Below, one piece after another: positions 33,114 to 41,150 of a stretch of 64,000 bases of DNA; position 1 is the stretch's first letter, and every line of letters begins with the position of its first letter. The position numbers and the translations under genes were made by a program. A model generated the notes under the pieces. It was not told the DNA's origin and did no database searches. It worked only from the letters and a program-made list of their open reading frames with translations. The stretch is taken from contig JAFLCG010000001.1 of assembly GCA_017303635.1 (NCBI GenBank), forward strand, positions 372,001 through 436,000, in the 5' to 3' direction. The DNA is from Anaerolineae bacterium. Its GTDB lineage: Bacteria > Chloroflexota > Anaerolineae > Aggregatilineales > Phototrophicaceae.

Positions 33114-34247
33114 ATGATGGCCAGTTTATTCATGTCCTACCGACGCTCGGATCAAATCGCGCTTACTGGGCGTGTTTATGATCGGCTGGTTCAGAAATTT
33201 GGCTCGGAGCAAGTCTTTAAGGATGTAGAAGATATTCCCGCCGGGAGCGACTTCCGCAAAGTGCTGGAACAGGCGCTGACCAAGGCCGATATTGTTCTGG
33301 CGATGATCGGCCCCGGTTGGCTGAATGCAGCGGATAGCCAGGGACGGCGACGGCTGGATAACCCGGATGATTTTGTCCGATTGGAGATCGCTACGGCGCT
33401 CAAGCGGGATGATGTGTTGGTGATCCCGGTGCTGCTGGATAATGCCAAGATGCCGGTTGCCAATCATTTACCGGCGGATCTTAAGGAATTGGCCTACCGC
33501 AATGGGGTGGTGGTGCGGAATGACCCGGATTTTGGCAGCGATATCAAAGAGCTGATTGCCATTATTGAAGAGAAGTCGGTAAAGGCCGCGCCGAAGTCCA
33601 AGCTGCCGCTGCCGTTGCTTGCTGTTGGGCTGCTGATTCTGGCGGCGCTGGTGGTCGGTGGTGTGCTGCTCGCCAATCAGGGGCAGCCGCCGGTGCCGAC
33701 GACGGTTAGCGAACCGATTTTTAATCCGACTGAGACACCAGCCGCAATTGCTGCAGAAGCTAGTGCTACTCCGGTGCCAGCAACAGCGACCCCGGTGCCC
33801 CCGACGGATACGCCGGCTCCGACGGTTCTGTTCCCAGATGGTCGCCCGGTGGAGCTGTTCTACGATGCCAACAGCCTGTACCTAAAGAATGAAGCGACCA
33901 GTGGACGCTTGCAACTCAGCCAGATCGCTTTCCAGGCGCTGGATGAATCGGGGTCACCCATCTCTAGCCGGATCTATCAAGGCTCGGATATTGTCTTTTC
34001 CGATTTCCCCTTCGTCGAGTCAGGCAAATGTTTCGAGGTGGTGATTGCCGGACAAAGTGGTTTGCAGCCGGCTGCCTGTGAGAGCTATAACGCACAGCGG
34101 CAGCTCGGTGCGACCAGCACCCGGATTATCTGGACACCGGAAGCGGCTCCCGGTGGTTTCCGCGTCCTTTGGGATCAGCGGGAAGTCGCCCGCTGCCTGA
34201 CTGGAGTTGGCTTACAGAACTGCCAGGTCAACCTGCCGCCGCGCTAG
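33114..34247 (+). CDS. TIR-domain protein with one TM helix and an external domain
   Basis: 377 residues from ATG 33114; ATG 33117 and ATG 33087 are alternatives. A bacterial TIR domain (~3-140) begins ASLFMSYRRSDQIALTGRVY, has VFKDVEDIPAGSDFR, ADIVLAMIGPGWL, and E91 in FVRLEIATAL, the position of the NAD-hydrolase catalytic Glu. A single membrane helix (~164-185), a Thr/Pro linker (~200-240) and a C-terminal ~130-residue beta-rich domain with paired Cys follow. Topology predicts TIR inside and the C-terminal domain outside. TIR proteins cleave NAD or assemble in immune and signalling pathways; an externally triggered TIR is an inference. It ends at a strong terminator. Confidence 0.82.
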   Translation: MMASLFMSYRRSDQIALTGRVYDRLVQKFGSEQVFKDVEDIPAGSDFRKVLEQALTKADIVLAMIGPGWLNAADSQGRRRLDNPDDFVRLEIATALKRDDVLVIPVLLDNAKMPVANHLPADLKELAYRNGVVVRNDPDFGSDIKELIAIIEEKSVKAAPKSKLPLPLLAVGLLILAALVVGGVLLANQGQPPVPTTVSEPIFNPTETPAAIAAEASATPVPATATPVPPTDTPAPTVLFPDGRPVELFYDANSLYLKNEATSGRLQLSQIAFQALDESGSPISSRIYQGSDIVFSDFPFVESGKCFEVVIAGQSGLQPAACESYNAQRQLGATSTRIIWTPEAAPGGFRVLWDQREVARCLTGVGLQNCQVNLPPR

Positions 34248-34264
34248 TTCTCGTGCTTCTCCTA

Positions 34265-34302
34265 AGTCCCCTGCCCGCCTCTACCGGAGCAGGGGACTTT
34301 TT
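34265..34302 (+). terminator. Intrinsic terminator after the TIR gene
   Basis: AGTCCCCTGC (34265-34274) and GCAGGGGACT (34289-34298) form a 10-bp perfect stem with a 14-nt loop, followed by TTTTG. Confidence 0.85.
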
Positions 34303-34374
34303 GTAGGTAACATCCCACGCTTAGTATGCGTCTGATGCTTCAATGGATTGCTTTCCACTAAAGGTAATGTTCAG

Positions 34375-35118
34375 ATGACTGATTCTCCGCTGCGGGTGCT
34401 GGCGATTGCTGCTCACCCGGATGACCTCGAATTTGGTGTGGCAGGTACGATTGCGCTGTGGGCTGACCAGGGGGCCGAAATCACCTGGGTGATGGTCACG
34501 AATGGGGCGGCGGGTAACAATGAACCTGGCGCGGATCTGGCGGCGCTGCGGTTGACACGCCGTGAGGAAACACTGGCTTCGGCGGCGATCTGCGGGGTGA
34601 AGGATGTCCGCTTCCTCGATTACGCGGACGGGACCCTGACGCCCTCGCTGGAACTCCGTAAAGACCTGACGCGCATCATCCGTGAGGTGCGTCCGAACCG
34701 GGTCATCCTGCAGGACCCGACTCAGGTGTTTGTGGGTAACTTTTACATCAATCACCCGGATCACCGGGCGAGTGGTGAAGCGGCGCTGTATGCGGTCTTC
34801 CCATCGGCGGGGACTCGCCCGATCTTCCCGGAACTGCTGGCAGAAGGGTATGAACCCCACGATGTGGATGAATTGTGGATCGACCTGACCGAAAAGCCGG
34901 ATACCTGGGTGGATATCACCACGACGATGGATCGCAAGATTGCCGCGCTGCTCTGCCACAAGTCCCAGGTGGGGGAAGATGTCATCCCCATGATTAAGCA
35001 ATGGGCCGCCGATGCCGGTAAAGACCAGGGTTACGCCTTTGCCGAGGGCTTCCGCGTCATGAAGCTCAAGCAGGAGCCACCGACAGCCGAGGCTGCTAAC
35101 CCTACCAGCCAGAATTAG
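34375..35118 (+). CDS. PIG-L/LmbE-family deacetylase
   Basis: 247 residues from ATG 34375, with AAAGG upstream; the frame opens at 34348 without support. The zinc motif AIAAHPDDLEFGVAGT (~10-25) is canonical, and NHPDHRASGEAAL gives the third ligand and catalytic His. This family hydrolyses N-acetyl groups of GlcNAc-containing compounds (GlcNAc-PI, GlcNAc-malate in bacillithiol, GlcNAc-inositol in mycothiol). The Chloroflexota substrate is unknown. It is more typical than the homologue at 11283, so it is probably the functional deacetylase of the two. No pathway partners adjoin. Confidence 0.88.
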   Translation: MTDSPLRVLAIAAHPDDLEFGVAGTIALWADQGAEITWVMVTNGAAGNNEPGADLAALRLTRREETLASAAICGVKDVRFLDYADGTLTPSLELRKDLTRIIREVRPNRVILQDPTQVFVGNFYINHPDHRASGEAALYAVFPSAGTRPIFPELLAEGYEPHDVDELWIDLTEKPDTWVDITTTMDRKIAALLCHKSQVGEDVIPMIKQWAADAGKDQGYAFAEGFRVMKLKQEPPTAEAANPTSQN

Positions 35119-35311
35119 CGCATTTGCGGCGGCGACGGCGGCGGCACTGGTTGTTCGGTGCGGCTAGTACAGCGCAATTGCGTTCAAAAGTGGGGATGTA
35201 GCTGGTGGGAGAGCCACACCGACTACACCCTTGCAACTGGTTTCATCTTCGCATAAATTGAGAATAAAAGTGGAACATTTGTTTCGATTTTCTTCCGAAA
35301 GCGAGGCTGGA

Positions 35312-35644
35312 ATGGCGGACAATTATCGGGATGACCATAAGGCGATGATCGACAGTCTGGTGCTGGGGATGCCGGGGGTGAAGGGGAGTAAGGCCTTTGG
35401 CTATCCAGCGTATAAGGTGAACGGCAAAATCTTCGCCTTCGTCGGCGGCGGGGGCATGATCCTCAAGCTGGGTGAGCGGCGGGTGCAGGAAGTGGTGGCA
35501 AGCCGCCCAGCCTGCAAAGTTTTTGAAGTGACGGATGGGGTGTACTGGCAGGCGTGGCTGAACATCGACCACGCCGATTCAGAAGATTTTGTAGGCGATC
35601 TTGACCTGATTGAAGAAGCAGTTGGATTTGTGGCGGGGCAGTAG
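35312..35644 (+). CDS. Small YjbR/TfoX/DUF1801-like protein
   Basis: 110 residues from ATG 35312, preceded by GAGGCTGGA. The pattern GVKGSKAFGYPAYKVNGKIFAFVGGGGMILKL matches the N-terminal beta-sheet of small MmcQ/YjbR, TfoX-N or DUF1801 proteins, which share the phrase F-G-x-P-x-x-K-V-x-G-K. Such proteins are cytosolic and of uncertain function, possibly nucleic-acid binding. I cannot separate the three families by eye. It stands alone between the deacetylase and the SGNH hydrolase. Confidence 0.7.
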   Translation: MADNYRDDHKAMIDSLVLGMPGVKGSKAFGYPAYKVNGKIFAFVGGGGMILKLGERRVQEVVASRPACKVFEVTDGVYWQAWLNIDHADSEDFVGDLDLIEEAVGFVAGQ

Positions 35645-35756
35645 ACAGTTCACAGTTCACGGTCAAAGCAGGTAGAGTATAGGCGCCTGGAAAGTTCTTT
35701 TCAGCGATGGCAGTGGATGAGACTGGCCTCATCCCTACGATGGTGAACTGTAACCT

Positions 35757-36869
35757 ATGCTCAAAAATCTGCTGACTCGTTTAGCGTTGGTCGCTTTTGG
35801 ACTGTTGTTCATGCTGCTCCTGCTGGAGATCGGCGTGCGGGTATGGTTTGGCCTGCGAGGGGATGAGCGCGACCGCATTCTATACCTGGATGACCGCGCC
35901 AGCATCACTGCCCGTACCGCCCAGTTGACCGGCGTTCCCTACCTCAATTACAGCCTGAATCCCGACTGGGAAGACATCAATGCCCGTGGCTACCGGGGGG
36001 ATCTGGTGACGCTGCCCAAGCCGGAAGCTGTCTTCCGCATCGTGGCAATTGGCGGTTCGACTACTTACGGTCATGGGTTGTCCACCGACCAGACCTGGCC
36101 GTACCAGCTTCAGCAGATCTTGCGCGATCAATACGGAATGGCGAACGTCGAGGTGGTCAACCTGGGCGCACCGGGGTATTACAGCCTGGATTCGGTGGTG
36201 AACCTGGTTACGCGGGGATTGGCACATGAGCCGGATCTGGTGCTGGCTTACGACGGCGTCAACGATGCCGTCATCCGTATGTATCAAGACCCGGCCTGCT
36301 ATAACGGGGATACGCCGCTCTTTGCCATGGGGATGGATCGCGGCATCTGGCAGTTCACCGCGTCTGAACTGCCACCCAGCGCGCTGTATCGGTTGGTTGC
36401 TTACCGGATGGGTTGGCTGGAAGATCCCACTGTATTCACGGCGGCGCTCAAACATACGGGTTTATGCCCGCCGGAACCGGGGAATATCTCCCAGGTTGAT
36501 CTGGTGGCACAGAATCCGCCCACGCACTTTGCCCGTAATGAACGCAGTCTGGCAGCGCTGGCGCAATCTGCAGGCGCACAGATGGTCTTTTCGACCTTCG
36601 CATGGGATACGGCGACTGCCGAGGCCATTCTGGCGGCTGATCCCAATCAAAGTTACACACTGGCATTACAGACGGCGATTGATGAGCAAAATGCCCTGCT
36701 CCGCGACCTAGCGGGCCAGACGGATTCGCTGCTGATTGATCTGGCAGCCGAGATGGGAAGCGGACCGTACTTTCAGGGCGACCAGGTACATCAATCGGCA
36801 GAGGGGGCGCGGCGACAGGCGGAGGTGTATGCGGCCTTCCTGGTCGAGCAGGCCATCATCCAGCCATAA
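35757..36869 (+). CDS. Membrane-anchored SGNH/GDSL hydrolase
   Basis: 370 residues. An N-terminal anchor helix (~8-27) is followed by an external SGNH domain. Block I is IGGSTTYGHGL with the catalytic Ser in GGSTT; block II has the Gly in NLGAPGYYS; block III has Asn in YDGVNDAV; block V supplies His in VHQSAEGARRQ. The family removes acyl or acetyl groups from glycans, lipids or peptides. Being anchored, it may modify surface polysaccharide or peptidoglycan. Start ATG 35757 has no strong ribosome site. Gene neighbours are not obviously linked. Confidence 0.86.
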   Translation: MLKNLLTRLALVAFGLLFMLLLLEIGVRVWFGLRGDERDRILYLDDRASITARTAQLTGVPYLNYSLNPDWEDINARGYRGDLVTLPKPEAVFRIVAIGGSTTYGHGLSTDQTWPYQLQQILRDQYGMANVEVVNLGAPGYYSLDSVVNLVTRGLAHEPDLVLAYDGVNDAVIRMYQDPACYNGDTPLFAMGMDRGIWQFTASELPPSALYRLVAYRMGWLEDPTVFTAALKHTGLCPPEPGNISQVDLVAQNPPTHFARNERSLAALAQSAGAQMVFSTFAWDTATAEAILAADPNQSYTLALQTAIDEQNALLRDLAGQTDSLLIDLAAEMGSGPYFQGDQVHQSAEGARRQAEVYAAFLVEQAIIQP

Positions 36870-36978
36870 GCATTGATGATGATTCTGCATTGAGACTATA
36901 ACAAGATTCAAATCTGTTTCAGGCGTGACGTACTATACGCGGCTTTGACCGGAGCGTTTACTCTTTTCATGAAATGAG

Positions 36979-36996
36979 CGCAGGTGCAAACCTGCG
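36979..36996 (+). other. 5' hairpin with GCAA tetraloop
   Basis: CGCAGGT (36979-36985), GCAA loop, ACCTGCG (36990-36996), 30 nt before the ATG of the cohesin/dockerin gene. A GNRA loop suggests a stable or tertiary-contact structure in the leader. It is too short to name a riboswitch class. Confidence 0.35.
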
Positions 36997-37025
36997 TATG
37001 CTCAACCATGGAAGGACATTGTTCT

Positions 37026-38633
37026 ATGCTCGGGAATAGTCGTTATCGCCTCTCCCTTCTGCTTTTGGTGGGGATGCTCTTTACACTCTCGATAGTTACT
37101 GCCCAATCGATCAACCCTGCGGTGGGGTTCAGCGCCAGCGTTCCGGCGGCTCCGCTGACGGTGGGTCAAACTGGCACGGTGGTGATTCAGGTGCAGACTG
37201 GCGGGCTGTCTATCAACGGGGCGGAGATCCATCTGGATTTCAACCCGGCGATCATCCGCGTTGATGCCCTCACGGCTGGCGCTACGCTGCCGCTGCCGTT
37301 GGTCGCGCCCGTGTTCAGCAACAGTGCCGGTACGATCGATTATGCGGCGGGAACGGTCAGCAATTTCCCAACGAATACATTTGACCTGTTGACGATCCAG
37401 TTCACCGCGCTGGCTCCCGGCGCGACGACTCTGCGGATACCGTTAGCAGCAGTTCCGCGGCGCAGTGACATCACGGCTGGTAGTGGGTCTGTTTTCAACC
37501 TGACAGCACCCATTGACCTGGGCATTATCAATGTGGCAGGTGCAGAACCCCCGACTGCTACGCCGCAGCCGACCACTGTGCCACCCACTAATCAACCTAC
37601 CGTCACCCCACCTCCCAGCGGGCCGGGACTCAAGCTGGCGGTTTCTCCAGTCGCTCCGGTGGCAGGCGATTTGCTGACGGTGAGCGTGATCGCTGACCAG
37701 GTGGCTGGCCTGTACGGGTTGGAGACGGTGTGTACGGTTGATCCGGCGGCGGTACTGGGTGGCGCGCCGGGTGCTGGCGATATTTTCACCAGCAGCAATA
37801 GCTTTGTTGTGGACGGTGGGTATCAAGCGAGTGGAAGCTGGCGGATCGCTGCTTCTTTGCTCAATCCGGCTCCCTCGTTTGATGGTACCGGGACGGCTTA
37901 CAACCTGTTGTATCCATTGAATGCGGTGAGCAGCTTTAGCATCACCTGCCAGGCATTGGCAGTCGACCGGGATGGTCGTACGCTTGCCAATACATCGCTT
38001 AGCCTGAGCGTGGATGTGGGTGGGCCGGTGGTGACGCCAGATCCGACGGTTGAGCCGACCGTCCAACCGACGAATGAACCTACCGTCGTGCCGACTGTTC
38101 CTCCGACCCTCGAGCCTACCATGACGCCCGAACCGACTGTGACACCTGAACCGACCGCGACGATTCAACCGACGCTTGAGCCGGTCGTGGGCAGCATTCA
38201 GGGCGTGGTCAATTACCAGCGGCGCAACGATCACTCCGGGATCATGCTGACGGTGCTGGCAGGCGGCCCAACTGGCACAACCTATGCCCAGTTCACGACT
38301 GGGGCAGATGGCACGTTCCGGTTCGACAATGTTCCGGCGGGCACTTACAGCATCCAGTTCTTCGGCACTAGCCATTTGGGAACGGTCTACACCTTCAATG
38401 TGGATGCAGCCGGGAGTGTGTTGAACACCGTCACGCTGCTGGCAGGTGATACCGATGGCAACAACACGATTGATCTGGCAGATGCCGCGCTGATCGGCGC
38501 GAATCTGCAACAGACTGTTCCTCCGGCTCCGGCGGTGGCTGACCTGAACGCTGACGGACTCATCAACATCGTGGATCTGGTGTTGGTGGGTGGCAACTTC
38601 GGGACGGTTGGCCCGGTGGTGATTGGGCCGTAG
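37026..38633 (+). CDS. Secreted protein with cohesin-like and dockerin-like domains
   Basis: 535 residues from ATG 37026, nine bases after AAGGA; an upstream in-frame start at 36984 lacks a ribosome site. Signal peptide (YRLSLLLLVGMLFTLSIVTAQ), a cohesin-type beta-sandwich (~35-165; INGAEIHLDFNPAIIRVDAL), a second cohesin-like domain (~200-335; LKLAVSPVAPVAGDLLTVSV), a Pro/Thr linker rich in PTVEP-type repeats (~340-385), a carboxypeptidase-regulatory-like domain (~390-470; GVVNY, TTGADGTFRFDNVPAGTYSI), and a type I dockerin at the end: two Ca loops, GDTDGNNTIDLADAALIGAN and DLNADGLINIVDLVLVGGN. Having both partners in one chain suggests self-assembly. Cellulosome function is not implied. Confidence 0.85.
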   Translation: MLGNSRYRLSLLLLVGMLFTLSIVTAQSINPAVGFSASVPAAPLTVGQTGTVVIQVQTGGLSINGAEIHLDFNPAIIRVDALTAGATLPLPLVAPVFSNSAGTIDYAAGTVSNFPTNTFDLLTIQFTALAPGATTLRIPLAAVPRRSDITAGSGSVFNLTAPIDLGIINVAGAEPPTATPQPTTVPPTNQPTVTPPPSGPGLKLAVSPVAPVAGDLLTVSVIADQVAGLYGLETVCTVDPAAVLGGAPGAGDIFTSSNSFVVDGGYQASGSWRIAASLLNPAPSFDGTGTAYNLLYPLNAVSSFSITCQALAVDRDGRTLANTSLSLSVDVGGPVVTPDPTVEPTVQPTNEPTVVPTVPPTLEPTMTPEPTVTPEPTATIQPTLEPVVGSIQGVVNYQRRNDHSGIMLTVLAGGPTGTTYAQFTTGADGTFRFDNVPAGTYSIQFFGTSHLGTVYTFNVDAAGSVLNTVTLLAGDTDGNNTIDLADAALIGANLQQTVPPAPAVADLNADGLINIVDLVLVGGNFGTVGPVVIGP

Positions 38634-38650
38634 CATTCGGTTATGCTCAT

Positions 38651-38731
38651 AGGACTTACGCAGATGCGGGAGAAATCCAGAGGGCGCACAGCCGTGCGCC
38701 CCTACAAATGGCACCGTTTTGCGTAAGTCCT
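38651..38731. mobile_element. 81-bp MITE-like element with 12-bp terminal inverted repeats
   Basis: Ends AGGACTTACGCA (38651-38662) and TGCGTAAGTCCT (38720-38731) are perfect inverted repeats. The interior has an 8-bp palindromic stem GGGCGCAC/GTGCGCCC (38682-38689 and 38694-38701). No coding capacity and no clear target duplication. The terminal sequence resembles ends of short IS-derived elements I associate with cyanobacteria and Chloroflexota; this needs a database comparison. Confidence 0.6.
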
Positions 38732-38741
38732 GTCTCAACGC

Positions 38742-38771
38742 AAACGGACGGCAATCATGCCGTCCGTTTTT
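38742..38771 (+). terminator. Intrinsic terminator after the cohesin/dockerin gene
   Basis: AAACGGACGGCA (38742-38753), loop ATCA, TGCCGTCCGTTT (38758-38769), followed by TT. The perfect 12-bp stem lies between convergent genes and probably also helps end the archaellum operon on the minus strand. Confidence 0.8.
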
Positions 38772-38789
38772 ATATGGATGCGGGCTGTC

Positions 38790-39887
38790 TTATTCGCCAG
38801 CGCACTCCGGGTTGCTCTCCGGGCAGAGCCAGCGGTCGCCGCCAGAGGCTTCCGCTACCCAACCGAGGGCACCACCCTGGGTGAGATTGCGGACGTACCA
38901 GTAGTAGGTTTCGTTGGCACAGACGGGACCCGCCAGAATTTCCAACCGGTGGTTGTCATAGGCCTGGGTGCGGGTGGTCTGGACGCTGCCGCTGGGGTCA
39001 GCCAAGACTCGGAGCGCACCAATGTCGTTGAAGTCTACCACGGCGATGCTGCCGACGTTGAAGAGCGTGGTGGGCGCACCGGCACATTCCTCGACCGGGG
39101 CAGCCTCAGCCGAAATAGCAGACTGAAAGACACTGAGCGGGGTGGCCTGGGCTACTGTTGTGGGTGGGATGGGACTGGGTACTACCAGAGTGGGCTGAGG
39201 AGTGCTGTCGACGGCGGTAGGGGCGGGGGTCGCCTGAGTCTCAAATGGCTCGGAGAGCGTGGCGGTGGGCGGTAGGGTTGGCGCGTTCTGCAGGAAACGC
39301 GCCAGCGCATCACCTGGCGCGGCTGACGAACTGTAGATCAGCAGCGTCAACGTGAGGATCTGGCCTTCCGGCGCGGGGGCCGCCCGCACGGATTGGATCT
39401 GAATGCCAGGGTGCGAGGCTTCCCGAAAGAGGGTCAGGTATTCGATCAAGTCATCAATATTGCCTTGAATTTGGACCTGAAAGACGGTCACGCGATACCC
39501 GGTGGTCGTGATGGATTCGTCCGGCTGCTGTACCTGTAGATTGATGACCTGAACGGCGCGGGCGTAAGCGTTACTATAGACGCTATCAATGACCTGTTGG
39601 ACTTCCGCGTCAGAAAGCAACTCGGAGGATGCTTGCGCCAACGCTTCCCGCGCATTGGCGATCTGCCTTTCGAGGATGGCGATGTTATCCCCGGAGTTGG
39701 CTTCCGTTTCCCGCTGGGCAATCTGCGTTTCCTGTGCCGTGATGGCGTTATTGATCTCTTCATAACGCTGCGAGCCTGGAATGATTGACCGAATGGCGAG
39801 CAGGGCGATCCCCATAATGCCCATCAACACCATGAGTATGGGCAAAAGCCCTATGAGCCGGGTGCGCAGGTTACTGAGTACTTGCAT
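38790..39887 (-). CDS. PilO-like membrane protein with C-terminal SH3-type domain
   Basis: 365 residues. One N-terminal membrane helix (~10-32), a coiled coil (~40-95; ITAQETQIAQRETEANSG, IAILERQIANAREALAQAS), then a ferredoxin-like region (~100-205) as in PilO/GspM alignment proteins. A Thr/Pro linker (~215-255) joins a C-terminal ~90-residue SH3-type domain (RVLADPSGSVQTTR, YYWYVRNLTQGGALGWVAE). PilO-type proteins form periplasmic frames of type IV pili and type II secretion. The SH3 domain could bind wall or surface polymer. It is last in the archaellum operon and overlaps the PilN-like gene by 17 bp. A link to archaellum anchoring is inferred. Confidence 0.75.
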   Translation of the reverse strand: MQVLSNLRTRLIGLLPILMVLMGIMGIALLAIRSIIPGSQRYEEINNAITAQETQIAQRETEANSGDNIAILERQIANAREALAQASSELLSDAEVQQVIDSVYSNAYARAVQVINLQVQQPDESITTTGYRVTVFQVQIQGNIDDLIEYLTLFREASHPGIQIQSVRAAPAPEGQILTLTLLIYSSSAAPGDALARFLQNAPTLPPTATLSEPFETQATPAPTAVDSTPQPTLVVPSPIPPTTVAQATPLSVFQSAISAEAAPVEECAGAPTTLFNVGSIAVVDFNDIGALRVLADPSGSVQTTRTQAYDNHRLEILAGPVCANETYYWYVRNLTQGGALGWVAEASGGDRWLCPESNPECAGE

Positions 39888-40485
39888 CGCCCTGTACCCC
39901 TAAACTGGCAGTGATGGTGAAGGAAAAGAGCATGGTATCAGCCTGTGCTTCCGGGGTGGCATTTCGATTGTTATTGCCTTCAGTGACGGGATTGGCTGAG
40001 ATGGATTGAAGCTGGACGCGCTCAAAGACGCCGGTGGCCTGGAGAGCCTGCACATATTCCAGTACATAGAATTCTGCGACGGCATCGCCTTCGAGGGTCA
40101 AACGCCCGGCTTCGTGGGCAAAGGCCGTCAATTGTAATCGGGAACGGTCGAACGAACCGACAAAGGTCATAATGGCAGGCCAGTCGATATGGGCTGCTAT
40201 CAATGTGGGTACGGCTCCTTGAAACAGGCTGCTCTCATTTCGCAGATTGACCAGTTCAGAGACGAGGGTTCCTTCCGCGTCTGGTACAACGGGCGGCGCG
40301 GTGATGGTCAGTTGCAGGGTGTCATACTTCGCCTGGAGATCGTCCACTCCGGCGGTGATCGACTGGGAGATGAGATAGGCAGGCAACAGCATCAGCAGGA
40401 AGGCAGTCGCCAGAATCCAGATGACGATTTGCCGGATACGCCTGGCAGAGAAGCTGGATTTGGGTGGAGCCGGAGTTTTTGTCAC
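39871..40485 (-). CDS. PilN/PilO-like single-pass membrane protein
   Basis: 204 residues from GTG 40485, behind TTAGGAG; the frame is open to 40548 but overlaps the upstream gene. A basic N-terminus, a membrane helix (~17-37; WILATAFLLMLLPAYLI), a short coiled coil (~45-60), and a mixed alpha/beta domain (~70-195; LTLEGDAVAEFYVLEYVQAL) resemble PilN, whose C-terminal domain folds like PilO. It overlaps the following PilO-like gene, as pilN-pilO pairs commonly do. These proteins are absent from archaeal archaellum operons, so they may be bacterial additions. Confidence 0.7.
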   Translation of the reverse strand: MTKTPAPPKSSFSARRIRQIVIWILATAFLLMLLPAYLISQSITAGVDDLQAKYDTLQLTITAPPVVPDAEGTLVSELVNLRNESSLFQGAVPTLIAAHIDWPAIMTFVGSFDRSRLQLTAFAHEAGRLTLEGDAVAEFYVLEYVQALQATGVFERVQLQSISANPVTEGNNNRNATPEAQADTMLFSFTITASLGVQGDASTQ

Positions 40486-40496
40486 CGTTCGGTCTC

Positions 40497-41150
40497 CTAA
40501 GCGGTGATAGTCGTTGTAATGACGAGCATGACGAGCGCCCCGATACACAGAAAGGGCGCATAGGGAATCGTATCCGTCAGGCGATGATGCTTATGCAACA
40601 TCAGTGTAACCAAAACCACAGCGCTTACGCCAGCACTGATGATGAGTGCCCAGAGAACATTGGGAAAACCGAAGATCACACCGATGAGGGTGCTGAGCTT
40701 GACATCCCCCATCCCCAGACCACCGGGACGCAACACGGCAACGGCAAAGAAGATGCCAAAAGCAAAGACGGCCCCCACCACTATATGACTGACCTGAATC
40801 TGCTGGGTGAGAAGATGCAGGACCAGCGCCAAGGCCAAGCCCGCAGCGATCAGCGGATTGGGGATGATGCGGTACTTTACATCAATAACCGCCAGGAAGA
40901 TGAACAGCCAGGCCAGGAGGCTATAACCCAGTTGGTGGATGGGCACGGTGTAGCGTAGGGTGGGTAGCGTGATGAAGATGCCAACGGTTAAGGCGATGGC
41001 GATACGGAAGGCGGGTGTATGAGTCCAGGCAACGGATTTATGGGCATGTTCCGGCCTGAAGCGCTCTATGAAGGCTTCGCCGATAGACCCGGTAAACCAG
41101 CCCAGCAGGATGCCACCTAAGAACAGGCTGATGGTGAAGATGGGATTCAC
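40497..41150 (-). CDS. Prepilin/archaellin-type A24 signal peptidase
   Basis: 217 residues from GTG 41150, preceded by GGAGGAGG. About six membrane helices. The two catalytic Asp of the aspartic A24 family are visible: D90 in FLAVIDVKYRIIPN and D149 in the GMGD motif (146-149). The N-terminal zinc methyltransferase domain of PilD is absent, as in archaeal FlaK/PibD and bacterial TadV/CpaA. It should cut class III signal peptides on the cytosolic side, including the archaellin at 50053. It lies in the archaellum operon, overlapping the FHA kinase by 4 bp. Confidence 0.9.
   Translation of the reverse strand: MNPIFTISLFLGGILLGWFTGSIGEAFIERFRPEHAHKSVAWTHTPAFRIAIALTVGIFITLPTLRYTVPIHQLGYSLLAWLFIFLAVIDVKYRIIPNPLIAAGLALALVLHLLTQQIQVSHIVVGAVFAFGIFFAVAVLRPGGLGMGDVKLSTLIGVIFGFPNVLWALIISAGVSAVVLVTLMLHKHHRLTDTIPYAPFLCIGALVMLVITTTITA

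Noticed and set aside
36979..37000. Possible cyclic-di-GMP (GEMM) riboswitch before the cohesin/dockerin gene
   Set aside because: Only one short GCAA-loop hairpin is visible; the second stem and conserved core are missing.
37443..38738. 431-codon minus-strand open frame opposite the cohesin/dockerin gene
   Set aside because: It is a shadow of a GC-rich gene with clear domains on the plus strand; composition is Arg/His-rich and no family is recognisable.
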